Origin: Actinosynnema pretiosum
GTDB lineage: Bacteria > Actinomycetota > Actinomycetes > Mycobacteriales > Pseudonocardiaceae
Direction of reading: 5' to 3'
DNA: 64,000 nt
Assembly (NCBI RefSeq): GCF_024171695.1
Contig: NZ_JAMTCF010000002.1
Location: 558,001-622,000, forward strand
This document shows positions 49,257-58,700 of this stretch, piece after piece. The notes beneath the pieces are model-generated. The model did no database searches. It had not been told where the DNA came from and saw nothing but the letters and a program-made list of their open reading frames with translations. How positions within the stretch are numbered: the stretch's first letter is position 1; every line of letters starts with the position of its first letter. A program made the translations under genes and the position numbers.

Positions 49257-49954
49257 ACGGAGAGCAGCTTGTCGAAGAACGACCGGTAGCTCTTGAGCGC
49301 GAGGCGCAGCTCCTCGGTCTCGGCCTCGCTGCCCTCCTGCCAGCGGCCCTCCAGGGTCCGCTTGTGCTCGGAGAACGTGGTGGCCAGGCTCTGGATCACC
49401 TGGGCGACCAGCTCGTCGGCCCGGTGCACGGCCTCGCGGGGGTTGTCCACGAAGTCGCCCTGCAGCGAGCGCCACTCCTCGCGGAAGCCGCCCGCCTCGT
49501 CCTGGCCGAACAGCGGGGACTCGGCGTCGAAACCGCTGTGGTGCGCGGGCTCGACCTCGGCCTGCACCGGGATCTCGGTGGTGGCCATGGCCTCCGCGCC
49601 GGGGGCGTCGGTGACCGGGGTGGTGGTGCCGGTCGTGCCGTGGGCCTTGGCCGGGTCGTGGGTCTTGTCCGCGTCCAGGTCGGCGGACGCCACCGGCTCG
49701 GTCACCGGCTCGCGGGTGCTCTGCGCGGGCACCAGGTCGTCCTCGCGGTCCCGCTCCTCGTTGTAGGCCGCTTCCTCCGCGTAGGCCAGGTCGTCCTCGC
49801 GCTCCGGCGAGTCGTGGCCGTGCTCCAGCACCGGGTCGTGGTGCTTGCCGCGCTCGTCCACGAGGTCCTCGCGGACGTCGGTCCGGCCCTGGGGGCGGGC
49901 GAAGTCGTCGGTGGTGAGCCGGTGGTCCTGGCGCTCGTCCGGTCGATTGATCAT
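49253..49954 (-). CDS. Acidic soluble protein, paralogue of the upstream membrane protein
   Basis: 233 aa. The N-terminal 130 residues are very polar, Asp/Glu/His-rich and disordered (PEREDDLAYAEEAAYNEERD). The C-terminal 95 residues form a helical domain (REEWRSLQGDFVDNPREAVHRADELV...SYRSFFDKLLS) that resembles the C-terminus of the 186-aa neighbour. ATG 49954 overlaps that gene's stop (ATGA). Function unknown. Confidence 0.75.
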   Translation of the reverse strand: MINRPDERQDHRLTTDDFARPQGRTDVREDLVDERGKHHDPVLEHGHDSPEREDDLAYAEEAAYNEERDREDDLVPAQSTREPVTEPVASADLDADKTHDPAKAHGTTGTTTPVTDAPGAEAMATTEIPVQAEVEPAHHSGFDAESPLFGQDEAGGFREEWRSLQGDFVDNPREAVHRADELVAQVIQSLATTFSEHKRTLEGRWQEGSEAETEELRLALKSYRSFFDKLLSV

Positions 49955-50511
49955 CGTGCTCCCTCCTTGCGCTCGCCTCGGTCGCCGAGCAGGTCGTTGA
50001 ACAGGGTTCGGTAGTGCACCATCGCGGCCCGCAGGTCCTCCGTGGACGCCTCGCCCTGCTCCTGGCGGCGGGTGATGGCGTGGGCCTGGCGGTAGCTGTC
50101 GATGGTCCGGGAGTGCTCGACCGACAGCACCGAGGCGTTCGCCTCGTGGTCGCCGTTCGTGGGGTAGCCGCGCTCGGACATCAGGTCGGTGACGAGCCGG
50201 TGGGCGCTGGCGACCGCGTCGCTCGGCGCGTCCACGAACTGCTCCTGCACCTGGACCCAGTGGCGGGAGTAGCTCTCCCGCGTGCCCTGCGTCAGCGGCT
50301 TCAGCTCCAGGGACCGGTGGGCGCGCTCGCGCTCGGCCAGCTCGCGCTCGGCCTCCATGCGGTTGCCGCTGCGCTCCACGACCCGGTCGTACTCGGGACC
50401 GAACTGCCGCCGCAGGTGCTTGCGCTGGGAAGCCTTCCTCCACAGCACCACACCGACTGCGACGACGACCAGCACGGCGATCACAACGCCGATGGTGGTG
50501 CCGGTGGACAT
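49951..50511 (-). CDS. Membrane-anchored coiled-coil protein of unknown function
   Basis: 186 aa. One N-terminal membrane helix (TTIGVVIAVLVVVAVGVVLW), then a charged region with RNRMEAERELAERERAHRSLELK coiled coil, then the domain shared with the next gene (VQVQEQFVDAPSDAVASAHRLVTDLM...HYRTLFNDLLG). Topology is probably N-out/C-in. It is the first gene of the two-gene operon. Confidence 0.75.
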   Translation of the reverse strand: MSTGTTIGVVIAVLVVVAVGVVLWRKASQRKHLRRQFGPEYDRVVERSGNRMEAERELAERERAHRSLELKPLTQGTRESYSRHWVQVQEQFVDAPSDAVASAHRLVTDLMSERGYPTNGDHEANASVLSVEHSRTIDSYRQAHAITRRQEQGEASTEDLRAAMVHYRTLFNDLLGDRGERKEGAR

Positions 50512-50574
50512 CTTCGCCTCCCGTTGGGGTCTCTCTCAGCTGCCCCACGGGTAACCCTGTCGTGTGAGAGGCAA

Positions 50575-50602
50575 ACCTGGCCCTTGACAAACCGGGCCAG
50601 GT
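50575..50602 (-). terminator. Terminator of rtcB
   Basis: Perfect 9-bp stem ACCTGGCCC (50575-50583) / GGGCCAGGT (50594-50602), with TTTG on the minus-strand downstream side, immediately after the rtcB stop. Confidence 0.75.
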
Positions 50603-50617
50603 CCGCCTCGCTCCGCG

Positions 50618-51772
50618 TCAGCCCTTCACGCAGAGCACCTGCTTGAGCTTCGTGACGACCTCCACGAGGTCGGCCTGCTGCTCGATCACGCTGTCGAGGT
50701 CCTTGTACGCGGCCGGGATCTCGTCGACCACGCCCGCGTCCTTGCGGCACTCCACGCCCGCCGTCTGCGCCGCCAGGTCCTCGGCGGTGAACAGCTTGCG
50801 CGCCTTGTTCCGCGACATCCGGCGGCCCGCGCCGTGCGAGGCCGAGTGGAACGAGTCCGGGTTGCCCAGCCCGCGCACGATGTACGAGCCGGTGCCCATC
50901 GAGCCGGGGATGATGCCCAGCTCGCCCCGGCGCGCGCTGATCGCGCCCTTGCGGGTGACCAGCACGTCCTCGCCGAAGTGGCGCTCCTCCGACACGTAGT
51001 TGTGGTGCGCGGAGATCGGCTCGTCGAACCGGACCTGCGGGAACTGCCCGATGAGCACCTTCGTGACCAGGTCGAGCATGGTGGCCCGGTTCAGCCGCGC
51101 GTACTCCTGCGCCCAGTACAGGTCGTGCCGGTAGGCCGCCATCTCCGGCGTGCCCGCGAGGAACACCGCCAGGTCCGGGTCGACCAGCTCGTCGTTGTGC
51201 GCCAACGTCTTCGCGATGGCGATGTGGTGCTGCGCCAGCTGGTTGCCGATCCCGCGCGACCCGGAGTGCAGCATGACCCACACCCGGCTGCTCGTGTCCA
51301 GGCAGACCTCCAGGAAGTGGTTCCCGCCGCCCAGGGTGCCCATCTGGTTCAGCGCCTTCTCCTCCGACAGGGTCGGGGTCAGGTCGCCGAACGAGCGCCA
51401 CAGCCGGTCGTGGAACACCACCGGCGCGCGGTGCTGCCCGAAGCCCACCGGCACGGCCGCCTCGATCAGCGAGCGCAGCCGCGACAGGTCGGCGGGCAGG
51501 TCCTCGGCGGACAGCGACGTGCGCACCGCGGTCATCCCGCAACCGATGTCGACGCCCACCGCGGCCGGGGACACGGCGTCCTTGAGCGCGATGACCGAGC
51601 CGACCGTGGCGCCCTTGCCGAAGTGCACGTCGGGCATCACGGCCACGTGCTTCACGGCCCACGGGAGGGTGGCGATGTTCTGCAGTTGCCGGAGCGCCTC
51701 GCCCTCCACCTCGTCGGGACGTGCCCACAGGCGGATGTCTACGCGTGCTCCGGGGAGCGTGGTCGGGGACAT
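50618..51772 (-). CDS. rtcB: RtcB-type RNA ligase
   Basis: 384 aa. GTP- and Mn-dependent 3'-phosphate RNA ligase fold: AVMPDVHFGKGATVGSVIAL, GVDIGCGMTAVRT (metal Cys), GNHFLEV (metal His), SGSRGIGNQ, and the guanylylated His motif SASHGAGRRMSR. RtcA and RtcR are not adjacent. The role is presumably tRNA or rRNA repair. Confidence 0.94.
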   Translation of the reverse strand: MSPTTLPGARVDIRLWARPDEVEGEALRQLQNIATLPWAVKHVAVMPDVHFGKGATVGSVIALKDAVSPAAVGVDIGCGMTAVRTSLSAEDLPADLSRLRSLIEAAVPVGFGQHRAPVVFHDRLWRSFGDLTPTLSEEKALNQMGTLGGGNHFLEVCLDTSSRVWVMLHSGSRGIGNQLAQHHIAIAKTLAHNDELVDPDLAVFLAGTPEMAAYRHDLYWAQEYARLNRATMLDLVTKVLIGQFPQVRFDEPISAHHNYVSEERHFGEDVLVTRKGAISARRGELGIIPGSMGTGSYIVRGLGNPDSFHSASHGAGRRMSRNKARKLFTAEDLAAQTAGVECRKDAGVVDEIPAAYKDLDSVIEQQADLVEVVTKLKQVLCVKG

Positions 51773-51868
51773 GCGGGCAAGGCTAGGTCGGCCCCCTCCC
51801 GCCGGGCGAGGGAATTAACGCAGGTGGGCGGCCCCGGACGGCCCGCCCACCCGCGCCATCACCGGGCG

Positions 51869-52672
51869 TCAGCGGCTCACCGCCCTGCGGTACTGGCGGG
51901 TCGCCAGCGGCACGAACACCAGCAGGATCAGCACCACCCAGCCGAGCGTGGCCAGCACCGGGTGCTGGAGCGGCCAGGCGTCCGGCGGCGGGAACGCGTC
52001 GTTGGTGTTGCCGAACAGCACCCGCGCCGCCTGCGTCACCGCCGACACCGGGTTCCACTGCGCGAACACCTTCAGCGGACCGGGCAGGTTGCCCTCTTGC
52101 ACGAACGTGTTGGCGATGAACGTCAGCGGGAAGATCGCCATGAAGCTCGCGTTGTTGAACACCTCCGGCGTGCGCACCATCAGCCCCACCAGCGCCATCA
52201 CCCACGACATGGCGTAGGCGAACAGCAGCAGCAGCGCGAACCCCGCCAGCGCCTCCAGCGGCGACGAGTGGATCCGCCAGCCCACCAGCAGGCCGGTCAG
52301 CGACATCACCACCACCGAGATGCCGTTGCTGACCAGGTCGCTCGCCGTGCGCCCGGCCAGCACCGCCGACCGCGCCATCGGCAGCGAGCGGAACCGGTCG
52401 ATCACGCCCTTCTGCATGTCCTCGGCGAGCCCGCTGCCGGTGGTCGTCGACCCGAAGATCACCGTCTGCGCGAAGATCCCGGCCATCAGGAACTCCTCGT
52501 ACGCCATGCCGGGGATGTCGATCGAGCCGCCGAACACGTAGCTGAACAGCAGCACGAACATGATCGGCTGCAGGGTCGCGAACACCAGCAGGTCCGGCAC
52601 CCGCTTGATCCTGATCAGGTTGCGCCTGGCGACCACCGCGCTGTCGCCCAAGGCCTGGATGAACGCGCTCAC
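51869..52672 (-). CDS. ABC-2-type transporter permease (daunorubicin resistance DrrB-like)
   Basis: 267 aa, about six membrane helices, with LLLFSYVFGGSI, VIDRFRSLPMARSAVLAGRTASDL and MWNPVS-type loop QWNPVSAVTQAAR typical of ABC-2 exporters. GTG 52672 overlaps the ATPase stop (GTGA), so the two are one unit. Confidence 0.92.
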   Translation of the reverse strand: MSAFIQALGDSAVVARRNLIRIKRVPDLLVFATLQPIMFVLLFSYVFGGSIDIPGMAYEEFLMAGIFAQTVIFGSTTTGSGLAEDMQKGVIDRFRSLPMARSAVLAGRTASDLVSNGISVVVMSLTGLLVGWRIHSSPLEALAGFALLLLFAYAMSWVMALVGLMVRTPEVFNNASFMAIFPLTFIANTFVQEGNLPGPLKVFAQWNPVSAVTQAARVLFGNTNDAFPPPDAWPLQHPVLATLGWVVLILLVFVPLATRQYRRAVSR

Positions 52673-53643
52673 CGGTCCCCCTCGCTCTCGTCCAGCTCCG
52701 CCGCGCGCCCGGTCAGCGCCAGGAACACGTCGTCCAGCGTCGGCCTGCGCAGGCCGACGTCCAGCACCTTCACCGCCTCGGCGTCGAGCCTGCGCACCGC
52801 CTCCACCAGCACCTGCGCCCCGCCCGCCACCGGCACGAGCAGCCGGTGCGACCGCTCGTCCAGCACCACCTCGCCCACCGCCAGCGGCGCCAGCGCGCGC
52901 GAGGCCGTCGCCGCGTCGGCGGCCGTGCCCACCGACAGCTCCAGCCGCTCGCCGCCCACCTGGTCCTTCAGCTCGTCCGCCGTGCCCAGCGCGATCACCC
53001 GACCCCGGTCGATCACCGCGATCCGGTCGGCCAGCCGGTCCGCCTCCTCCAGGTACTGGGTGGTCAGCAGCAGCGTCGTGCCGCCCGCCACCAGCTCGGA
53101 GATCACCTCCCACATGCCGAGCCTGCTGCGCGGGTCCAGGCCCGTGGTCGGCTCGTCCAGGAACAGCACCGGGGGAGCGGCCACCAGCGCGCCCGCCAGG
53201 TCCAGCCGCCTGCGCATCCCGCCGGAGTAGCCCTTCACCGGCCGGTCGCCCGCCTCCACCAGGTCGAACCGGGCCAGCAGCTCGCGGGCCCGCTCCCGGC
53301 TGCGCCGCCTGCCCAGGTGGTAGAGCCTGCCGATCATGTCGAGGTTCTCGAACCCGGTCAGCGCCTCGTCCACCGCCGCGTACTGCCCGGAGAGCCCGAT
53401 CCGGCCGCGCAGCTCGCGGGCCTGCGTGCGCACGTCCAGCCCGGCCACGCTCGCCCGGCCGCCGTCCGCCTCCAGCAACGTGGTCAGCACCCGCACCGCC
53501 GTCGTCTTGCCCGCCCCGTTGGGGCCCAGCAGCCCCATGACGGTGCCCTCGGGCACCTCCAGGTCGAGCCCGTCCAGCGCCACCACCGAGCCGTAGCGCT
53601 TGACCAGGCCCTCGGCCGTGATCACGTTTCCCATGCCGGCCAT
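52669..53643 (-). CDS. ABC transporter ATPase (DrrA-like exporter)
   Basis: About 324 aa. Walker A GLLGPNGAGKTTAVRVL, Q-loop GLSGQYAAVDE, signature GYSGGMRRRLDLAGALV, Walker B VLFLDEPTTGLD, H-loop TTQYLEEAD. The DrrA-type C-terminal domain ends VLDVGLRRPTLDDVFLALTG. Substrate is likely an amphiphilic antibiotic or lipid. Start at ATG 53643 or 53634. Confidence 0.93.
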   Translation of the reverse strand: MAGMGNVITAEGLVKRYGSVVALDGLDLEVPEGTVMGLLGPNGAGKTTAVRVLTTLLEADGGRASVAGLDVRTQARELRGRIGLSGQYAAVDEALTGFENLDMIGRLYHLGRRRSRERARELLARFDLVEAGDRPVKGYSGGMRRRLDLAGALVAAPPVLFLDEPTTGLDPRSRLGMWEVISELVAGGTTLLLTTQYLEEADRLADRIAVIDRGRVIALGTADELKDQVGGERLELSVGTAADAATASRALAPLAVGEVVLDERSHRLLVPVAGGAQVLVEAVRRLDAEAVKVLDVGLRRPTLDDVFLALTGRAAELDESEGDR

Positions 53644-53736
53644 GATGACCGCGAACCCCGACAAGAACGGTCCGCGTTCGGGCTCCCGGCGGGGGGATCC
53701 TGCGGGAATTGCCCGTTCGGGTGGCGCGGGTGTGCG

Positions 53737-54165
53737 ATGACCGGCGTGCTGATCAGAAGAGCCGCGCCCGAGGACCTGGGCGCCCTGCTGGAGCTGGTCC
53801 GCGAGTTCTACCTCGTGGACGGGCACGACTACGACCGCGACGCGCTGGCGCGCGCCCTGGGCCCGCTGCTGAGCGGGGACGAGCACGGTGGCGCGTGGCT
53901 GTTCGACACCGGGTACGCGGTGCTGACCTGGGGGTACTCGCTGGAGTCCGGCGGGCGCGAGGCGCTGCTCGACGAGTTCTACGTGCGCGACCGGGGGCGC
54001 GGCACCGGGTCGGCGGTGCTCGCGGAGCTGGTGGGCGTGGCGCGGGACGCGGGGGCGTCGCGGGTGTTCCTGGAGACCGAGCGGCCGAACGGCGCGGCCC
54101 GCAGGTTCTACCGCCGCAACGGTTTCACCCAGGAGGACTCCACCTGGCTCAGCCTGGTGCTCTGA
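53737..54165 (+). CDS. GNAT-family N-acetyltransferase
   Basis: 142 aa. VLIRRAAPEDLGALLELVREF opens the fold; LDEFYVRDRGRGTGSAVLAELVGVA is the acetyl-CoA loop (RGxGxG/A variant), and RFYRRNGF completes motif B. Acceptor unknown. It is divergent from the ABC exporter. Confidence 0.88.
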   Translation: MTGVLIRRAAPEDLGALLELVREFYLVDGHDYDRDALARALGPLLSGDEHGGAWLFDTGYAVLTWGYSLESGGREALLDEFYVRDRGRGTGSAVLAELVGVARDAGASRVFLETERPNGAARRFYRRNGFTQEDSTWLSLVL

Positions 54166-54309
54166 CCGGGTGAGCGCGGCGAGCCTCCGCCACCCGTTCG
54201 CGTTTTTCCTGCTATTGGGTGGTAAGTGCACCCGTGAAGCGGGCGATCGAGTGAACGGTCGCCCCTCACTAGGGTGTTCGCGAATCGTGCCGAGGTGGAG
54301 GAGCGTCCG

Positions 54310-55164
54310 ATGGCAGCCGTCCAGACCCGCCGCAAGCGCAAGCTGGGTCAGTTCCTGAACGCGCTGCGCAAGCGCGCGGGCAAGACCGAGGTCGACTACC
54401 ACGCGCTCACCCGCAAGACGCAGTCGACGCTGTCGCGGATGGAGAACGGGTACATCAGCCCGAGCTGGACCGAGCTGGGCGCGCTGCTCGGGCTCTACGG
54501 CGCCAGCGACGTGGAACGGCGTGAAGCCGAAGCGCTGTGGGAGGACGCGAAGCAGGACGGGACCCGGTTGGTCTACGCCGCCGCGTTCACCCCCGAAGCG
54601 CGTACGTACGCGCGGCAGGAGGCGGACGCGACGGAGGTCCGCACCGTGGAGATGAACGTGATCCCAGGGCTGTTGCAGACCCCCGCCTACGCGGCGGCGG
54701 TGCGGCGGGCGGGCAAGCGGTTCGTCGACGGGGGCGTCAGCGTCGACCAGGCGAAGGCGGCGCTCGCCGGGCGGCAGCGGAGGTTGCGGACGGTCCGGCT
54801 CGACGCGGTGATCGACGAGTCGGCGCTGCACCGCCTCGTCGGCGGAGCGGACGTCATGCACGAGCAGCTGCTGCACCTCGTGGCGGCCACGCAGAATTCC
54901 AACACCACCATTCGGGTGATTCCTTTCAGCGTCGGTGCTTACGGAACCATGTCAGGAGGCGGGGCAACCGCCCTCCTATTCGAGGACGGCGATCCCTCGG
55001 CCGTGTACTTGGAGTACGCGGGCGGGGGTAAGTGGGTGGACAATCCCGCCGATGTGCAGAATTACCTGCTGCACTTCAGCGAGATCGCCGGCGGGCTGGC
55101 CCTGTCGCCCAAGGACTCGGTCTCGCTGATCCGAAAAATGGCTTCGGCACTGAAGGAAACATGA
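54310..55164 (+). CDS. XRE-family regulator with DUF5753 domain
   Basis: 284 aa. N-terminal HTH (KLGQFLNALRKRAGKTEVDYHALTRKTQSTLSRMENGYISPSWTELGALL), then the DUF5753-type C-terminus with the MNVIPGLLQTPAYAAAV and IRVIPFSVGAYGTMSGGGATALLFED motifs. It overlaps the DUF397 gene by four bases. Such pairs occur in many copies in actinomycetes; they control development or antibiotic genes and the small partner is thought to antagonise the regulator. Confidence 0.92.
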   Translation: MAAVQTRRKRKLGQFLNALRKRAGKTEVDYHALTRKTQSTLSRMENGYISPSWTELGALLGLYGASDVERREAEALWEDAKQDGTRLVYAAAFTPEARTYARQEADATEVRTVEMNVIPGLLQTPAYAAAVRRAGKRFVDGGVSVDQAKAALAGRQRRLRTVRLDAVIDESALHRLVGGADVMHEQLLHLVAATQNSNTTIRVIPFSVGAYGTMSGGGATALLFEDGDPSAVYLEYAGGGKWVDNPADVQNYLLHFSEIAGGLALSPKDSVSLIRKMASALKET

Positions 55165-55340
55165 ACAACACCAAGACGTGGCGCAAGAGCACCCATTCCG
55201 GCGCGGGCAACAACTGCGTCGAGCTGGCAGTGGGTCGAACAGCCACACACGTGCGGGACAGCAAGAACCCCGGTCACGGGCGCCTGACCTTCGCGGACCG
55301 CCCCTTCCGGGCGTTCCTCACCACCCTGGTGCAGGCCTGA
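55161..55340 (+). CDS. DUF397 protein
   Basis: 59 aa: WRKSTHSGAGNNCVELAV, VRDSKNPGHGRLTF, WRAFL-type ending FRAFLTTL. The family is always found with XRE partners like its upstream neighbour, with which it shares an ATGA overlap. Confidence 0.93.
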   Translation: MNNTKTWRKSTHSGAGNNCVELAVGRTATHVRDSKNPGHGRLTFADRPFRAFLTTLVQA

Positions 55341-55441
55341 TCCACCTCGGCGGGCAAGGCGGGCGCAACGAGGCGCCGCCCCGGCCGACAGCCATACCGA
55401 CCCCTCCCCTCACCCGCGCGGGGGATGGTGGTGAACGCCCC

Positions 55442-55733
55442 ACCGGGTGAATCACCCGGTCGGCGCGGGTTGAGAACGATTGCACCCACCCACGGCAGCG
55501 TCGTCGTTTTCCCGGTGCACTCGTTCGGCCTACTGGCGGGGGGTGAACGTCCCCCGAACCGGCCAACGCGGCGTGAATAATGTTCCGCTATGTCGCGGAA
55601 CGCCGCCGTGAATAAGTTTCCCGACCGAAGTTCCTTCGGTCCAACCGGGTAATCCCGGTTCGTGGTCTTGCCGGAGTCATCCGGTTGTGCGTGCAAAGCC
55701 GGGAGGCGGACCCTGTGGCCGCCTCCCGGCTTT
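55442..55733. ncRNA. Hairpin-dense intergenic region, possible structured RNA ending in a terminator
   Basis: Between DUF397 and the NACHT gene. Perfect hairpins in order: ACCGGGT/ACCCGGT (55442-55460), CGGGGG/CCCCCG (55537-55556), GTTCCGC/GCGGAAC (55582-55601, with outer GCGGCG/CGCCGC), GACCGAA/TTCGGTC (55623-55641), AACCGGG/CCCGGTT (55643-55660), CCGGA/TCCGG (55671-55684), then a 15-bp terminator AAAGCCGGGAGGCGG (55695-55709) / complement (55719-55733). Short direct repeats GTGAA-C/T recur five times between 55431 and 55612. The two flanking genes end towards each other, so the RNA strand is unclear. Confidence 0.5.
55695..55733. terminator. Strong terminator downstream of NACHT gene / end of hairpin region
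   Basis: Perfect 15-bp stem AAAGCCGGGAGGCGG / CCGCCTCCCGGCTTT with a 9-nt loop; terminal AAA/TTT make it functional in both directions. Confidence 0.85.
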
Positions 55734-55784
55734 GGCATGTTCGGGGGTGGATGGGAATTGCGAGGAATGCTCGGGTTGAGGTGA

Positions 55785-58700
55785 CTAGTGGGGGAGGGCG
55801 CGGAGGAGTTCGCGGGCTTCCTCGCGGCAGACCTCGCTCCAGCGGGCGAGGTGCCGGGCGGCCGTGCGACGTACGTGCCACGGGACGCGTACGTCGAACG
55901 CGATCTGCCGCGCGGTGAGGGCGGCCTTGTCCTTCCAGTCGCGCCGGAGGATCGTGATCGCCTCGGCGCAGCGGACGCGGGTGACCGGGGTGTGGGCGGG
56001 GTTCCTGGCCATCTCCAGCAGCCCCAGGGCGGCCTCGGTGGGCTCTGCGACGCCGATCGCCAGCCAGACCCCGCGGCGCTGGAACGGGGTGGTGGTGGGC
56101 AGGAGGCTGCGGAGGGTCTTCAGCGCGCGGGAGCGGCTTGCGGGGGCCTCCTCAACTAGAGCTCGCGCTGCCCTCGTGCGGGCGGACGCCGGGAGTGCTT
56201 CGTCCTGGGCCAGTCCGAGGAGCAGGGGGAGGGCTTGCTCCCGGCCTGCCGCACCACAGCCGAGCAGATCGACGGCGCTCCTGACGCGCAGTGCGGGCGG
56301 TGCTGCCCGGTCGTGCGCGATGGTCTTCAGCAGGTGCGTCTTGGCGACCCTGTCCTGGGGCGCGAAATGCCCGAGAAGATCCCCGGCTTGGCACCGCATT
56401 GCCGCAGAGGTCTGCTCGTCATCCCGAACCCGACGCAGTGGCGACAGCCCGATCACGTGCCTGAGAGCGTGCAGCACCGTGACCCGGTCCCGGACCGAGA
56501 GACGGAGGTCCCCGGACAGGTCTCGCACCCCGTCCGCGAGTTCGGGTGGTGCGATGTCCACGACGAGGGACATGGCGGCGACCCGATCGCGAGGCGGGAG
56601 CCGTCGGTCCGAGGCGATCCGCACGGCTTCGGGCACCACGTCCTGCCAACCCTCCGTGCCGGACTCCGCCAGCGTACGCAACGCCTGTCGCCTGTGGGAG
56701 GGGCGCCGGGTCAGCTCGCGGAGGGTGTCAACGGCTTCGTCGGCAAGTCGGGTCGAGAGGCTCAGCAGAGCCTCTACTGCGGCGACCCGTTCGGCGGGAC
56801 CGCTCTCCGGCGCTGAGAGGCGATCGCGCATGATCGCCTCTGCTTCTCCTTGAAGCGGCAGGTTGCCCCAGCGGTCTTTGGTAGGCGTGCTGCTCTTCGG
56901 CGGCAGAGTGCGGTCCTCCAGGAGATCGCGTTCCACCTCGGTGCGCAGGCTCCTGGGGAGGTGAGGTAGCAGTGAGCTGGAGATGTGAGGGAAGTTCCGA
57001 GCGGTCTCGGCGATCAGATCGACTTCCAACGTGGTGTGCTGGCCCAGCAGGATGAGCCAGCGCGTGTACTCGGCTCGATCGCTGTCCCGCAGGTCGCGCA
57101 GGAGGGAGACAGCGCTCTGCGCGGTCGAGCGGGCGAGCCTGGTCAGTTCGACCGCAGCCCAGGCGCGGTCGTGGGCCCGTGCGGTCTCGTCCCCCGCCAC
57201 CTCGCGGTGGAAGGCGACGGCTGCTCCCAGGTCTGATTCGCTCACAGCCGCGAGCAGCATGTGAGCCTCGCTGCGCCGCGCTGGAGGTAGGTGCTCTTCC
57301 ACTGCCAGGTGGCGAAGTGCGGTAAGTCCCCTGCCGTCGCCAGGGATCAGGGTGCACAACACCTGTCCCGCTGTCATGCGCACTCGGTAGTCACAGGTCT
57401 CGTCGTCGATGAGCGACACCAGCCCTGGAACGACGTCTGCGCCCATGCTCGCCAACTCCGTCACCGAACTTCCCCAAGCGTGGGTGGTGACTTCCTCGGG
57501 GGGCAGCGCCTTTCTTGTTACGGAAGCGAGGTGCGTCGGGGCGATGCGGGCTAGAAGGACACCAGCCTCCCGCTGTGCTCCACGATCGGCCACCGGGTGC
57601 TCGAAAGCGGAGCGCAGCGCCTCCACGATGACGGGGTCCGAATCGAAACCCAGCTTGAACACGGCGTACGCGATCACCACCACTTGCCGTGGACTCGCGT
57701 GTAGCACCTCGTGCATCGCGTCCGCGACCTCTTTGCGCAGTGGTGCACTGAGAAAGGAGACCAGACCTGCGAGGTAGAGGAAGTCGAAACCGGGCACCAT
57801 GGTCGAACGTGCCAAGTCGCAGGTCAGGTCCGCCGCACGTCGGTGGAACGGCTTGCCGAGCGCCAGCAGGCAGGACAAGGCGGAGAAGCGGACATAGCGC
57901 CCGGCCGACGTGGCCGCCACTGAGGCCAGCGCATTGCCGACCACCTGTCGATCCCCGGATGACTTGGTGAACTTGGTTATGGAGTAGAGCCAGAGGTCCT
58001 CGGGGGGAGCCGTGAGCAGGTCGAGCAGGAACGCCAAAGCCGGGCCTTGAAAGCTCTCGTCGAGTGACAGCAACCCTTCCCATGCTTTGAGCGCAACTGC
58101 TGGGTCCTGAGCGCTACCAGCGATCTCCACCAGACACGCACGGGCTTCCGCGTGGAACCGGGGATCAGAGGTGATCAACCACGTCGCCGCCTCGCAGCGG
58201 TCCAGGGCAGGACTGAGTCGATCGGTCATCAACTCGTGCAGTTCACCCAACGCCCTGTCCCGGTGAGGGGTTCCGAGAGCTGCCATATCGCTGAGGGCGC
58301 TCGCTCGTCCCTGCCCGTGCGTGGGGAGCTCGACCAGCAGGGCCCACAACACTTTTGCGGCCTCCTCGAAGTACTCCGGGCTTATGTCGCCCAGGGCACT
58401 CGCCGCCATGCGAACCAATGGCGTTGAGGTGCTGTGGTGAGTGATCACGGCTCGGAGTTCTTCCACCGCGCGATCCCTGAACCGGGAGCCGAACCCCGAC
58501 AGCGCGCTCGCGCAGGTGTACCGATCACCGATGGTGCGACCGGGCTCTTCGAGCAGCGCGATCGTTAGTTCGCCCGCCACCGCTTCGTGTTGTAGGCCAA
58601 GTCCTGCTAGAGCCTGTGCGGCTATCACCCGGATAAAGCAGTTCCGCGCACGGTCCTGCACCACGGCCTGCAAGGAGCGGACCGCCTCGGCGGTGTGGTC

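Noticed and set aside
55623..55660. tRNA gene (GGTTCG-like loop)
   Set aside because: The stems do not form a cloverleaf, and no acceptor stem or CCA-compatible end is present.
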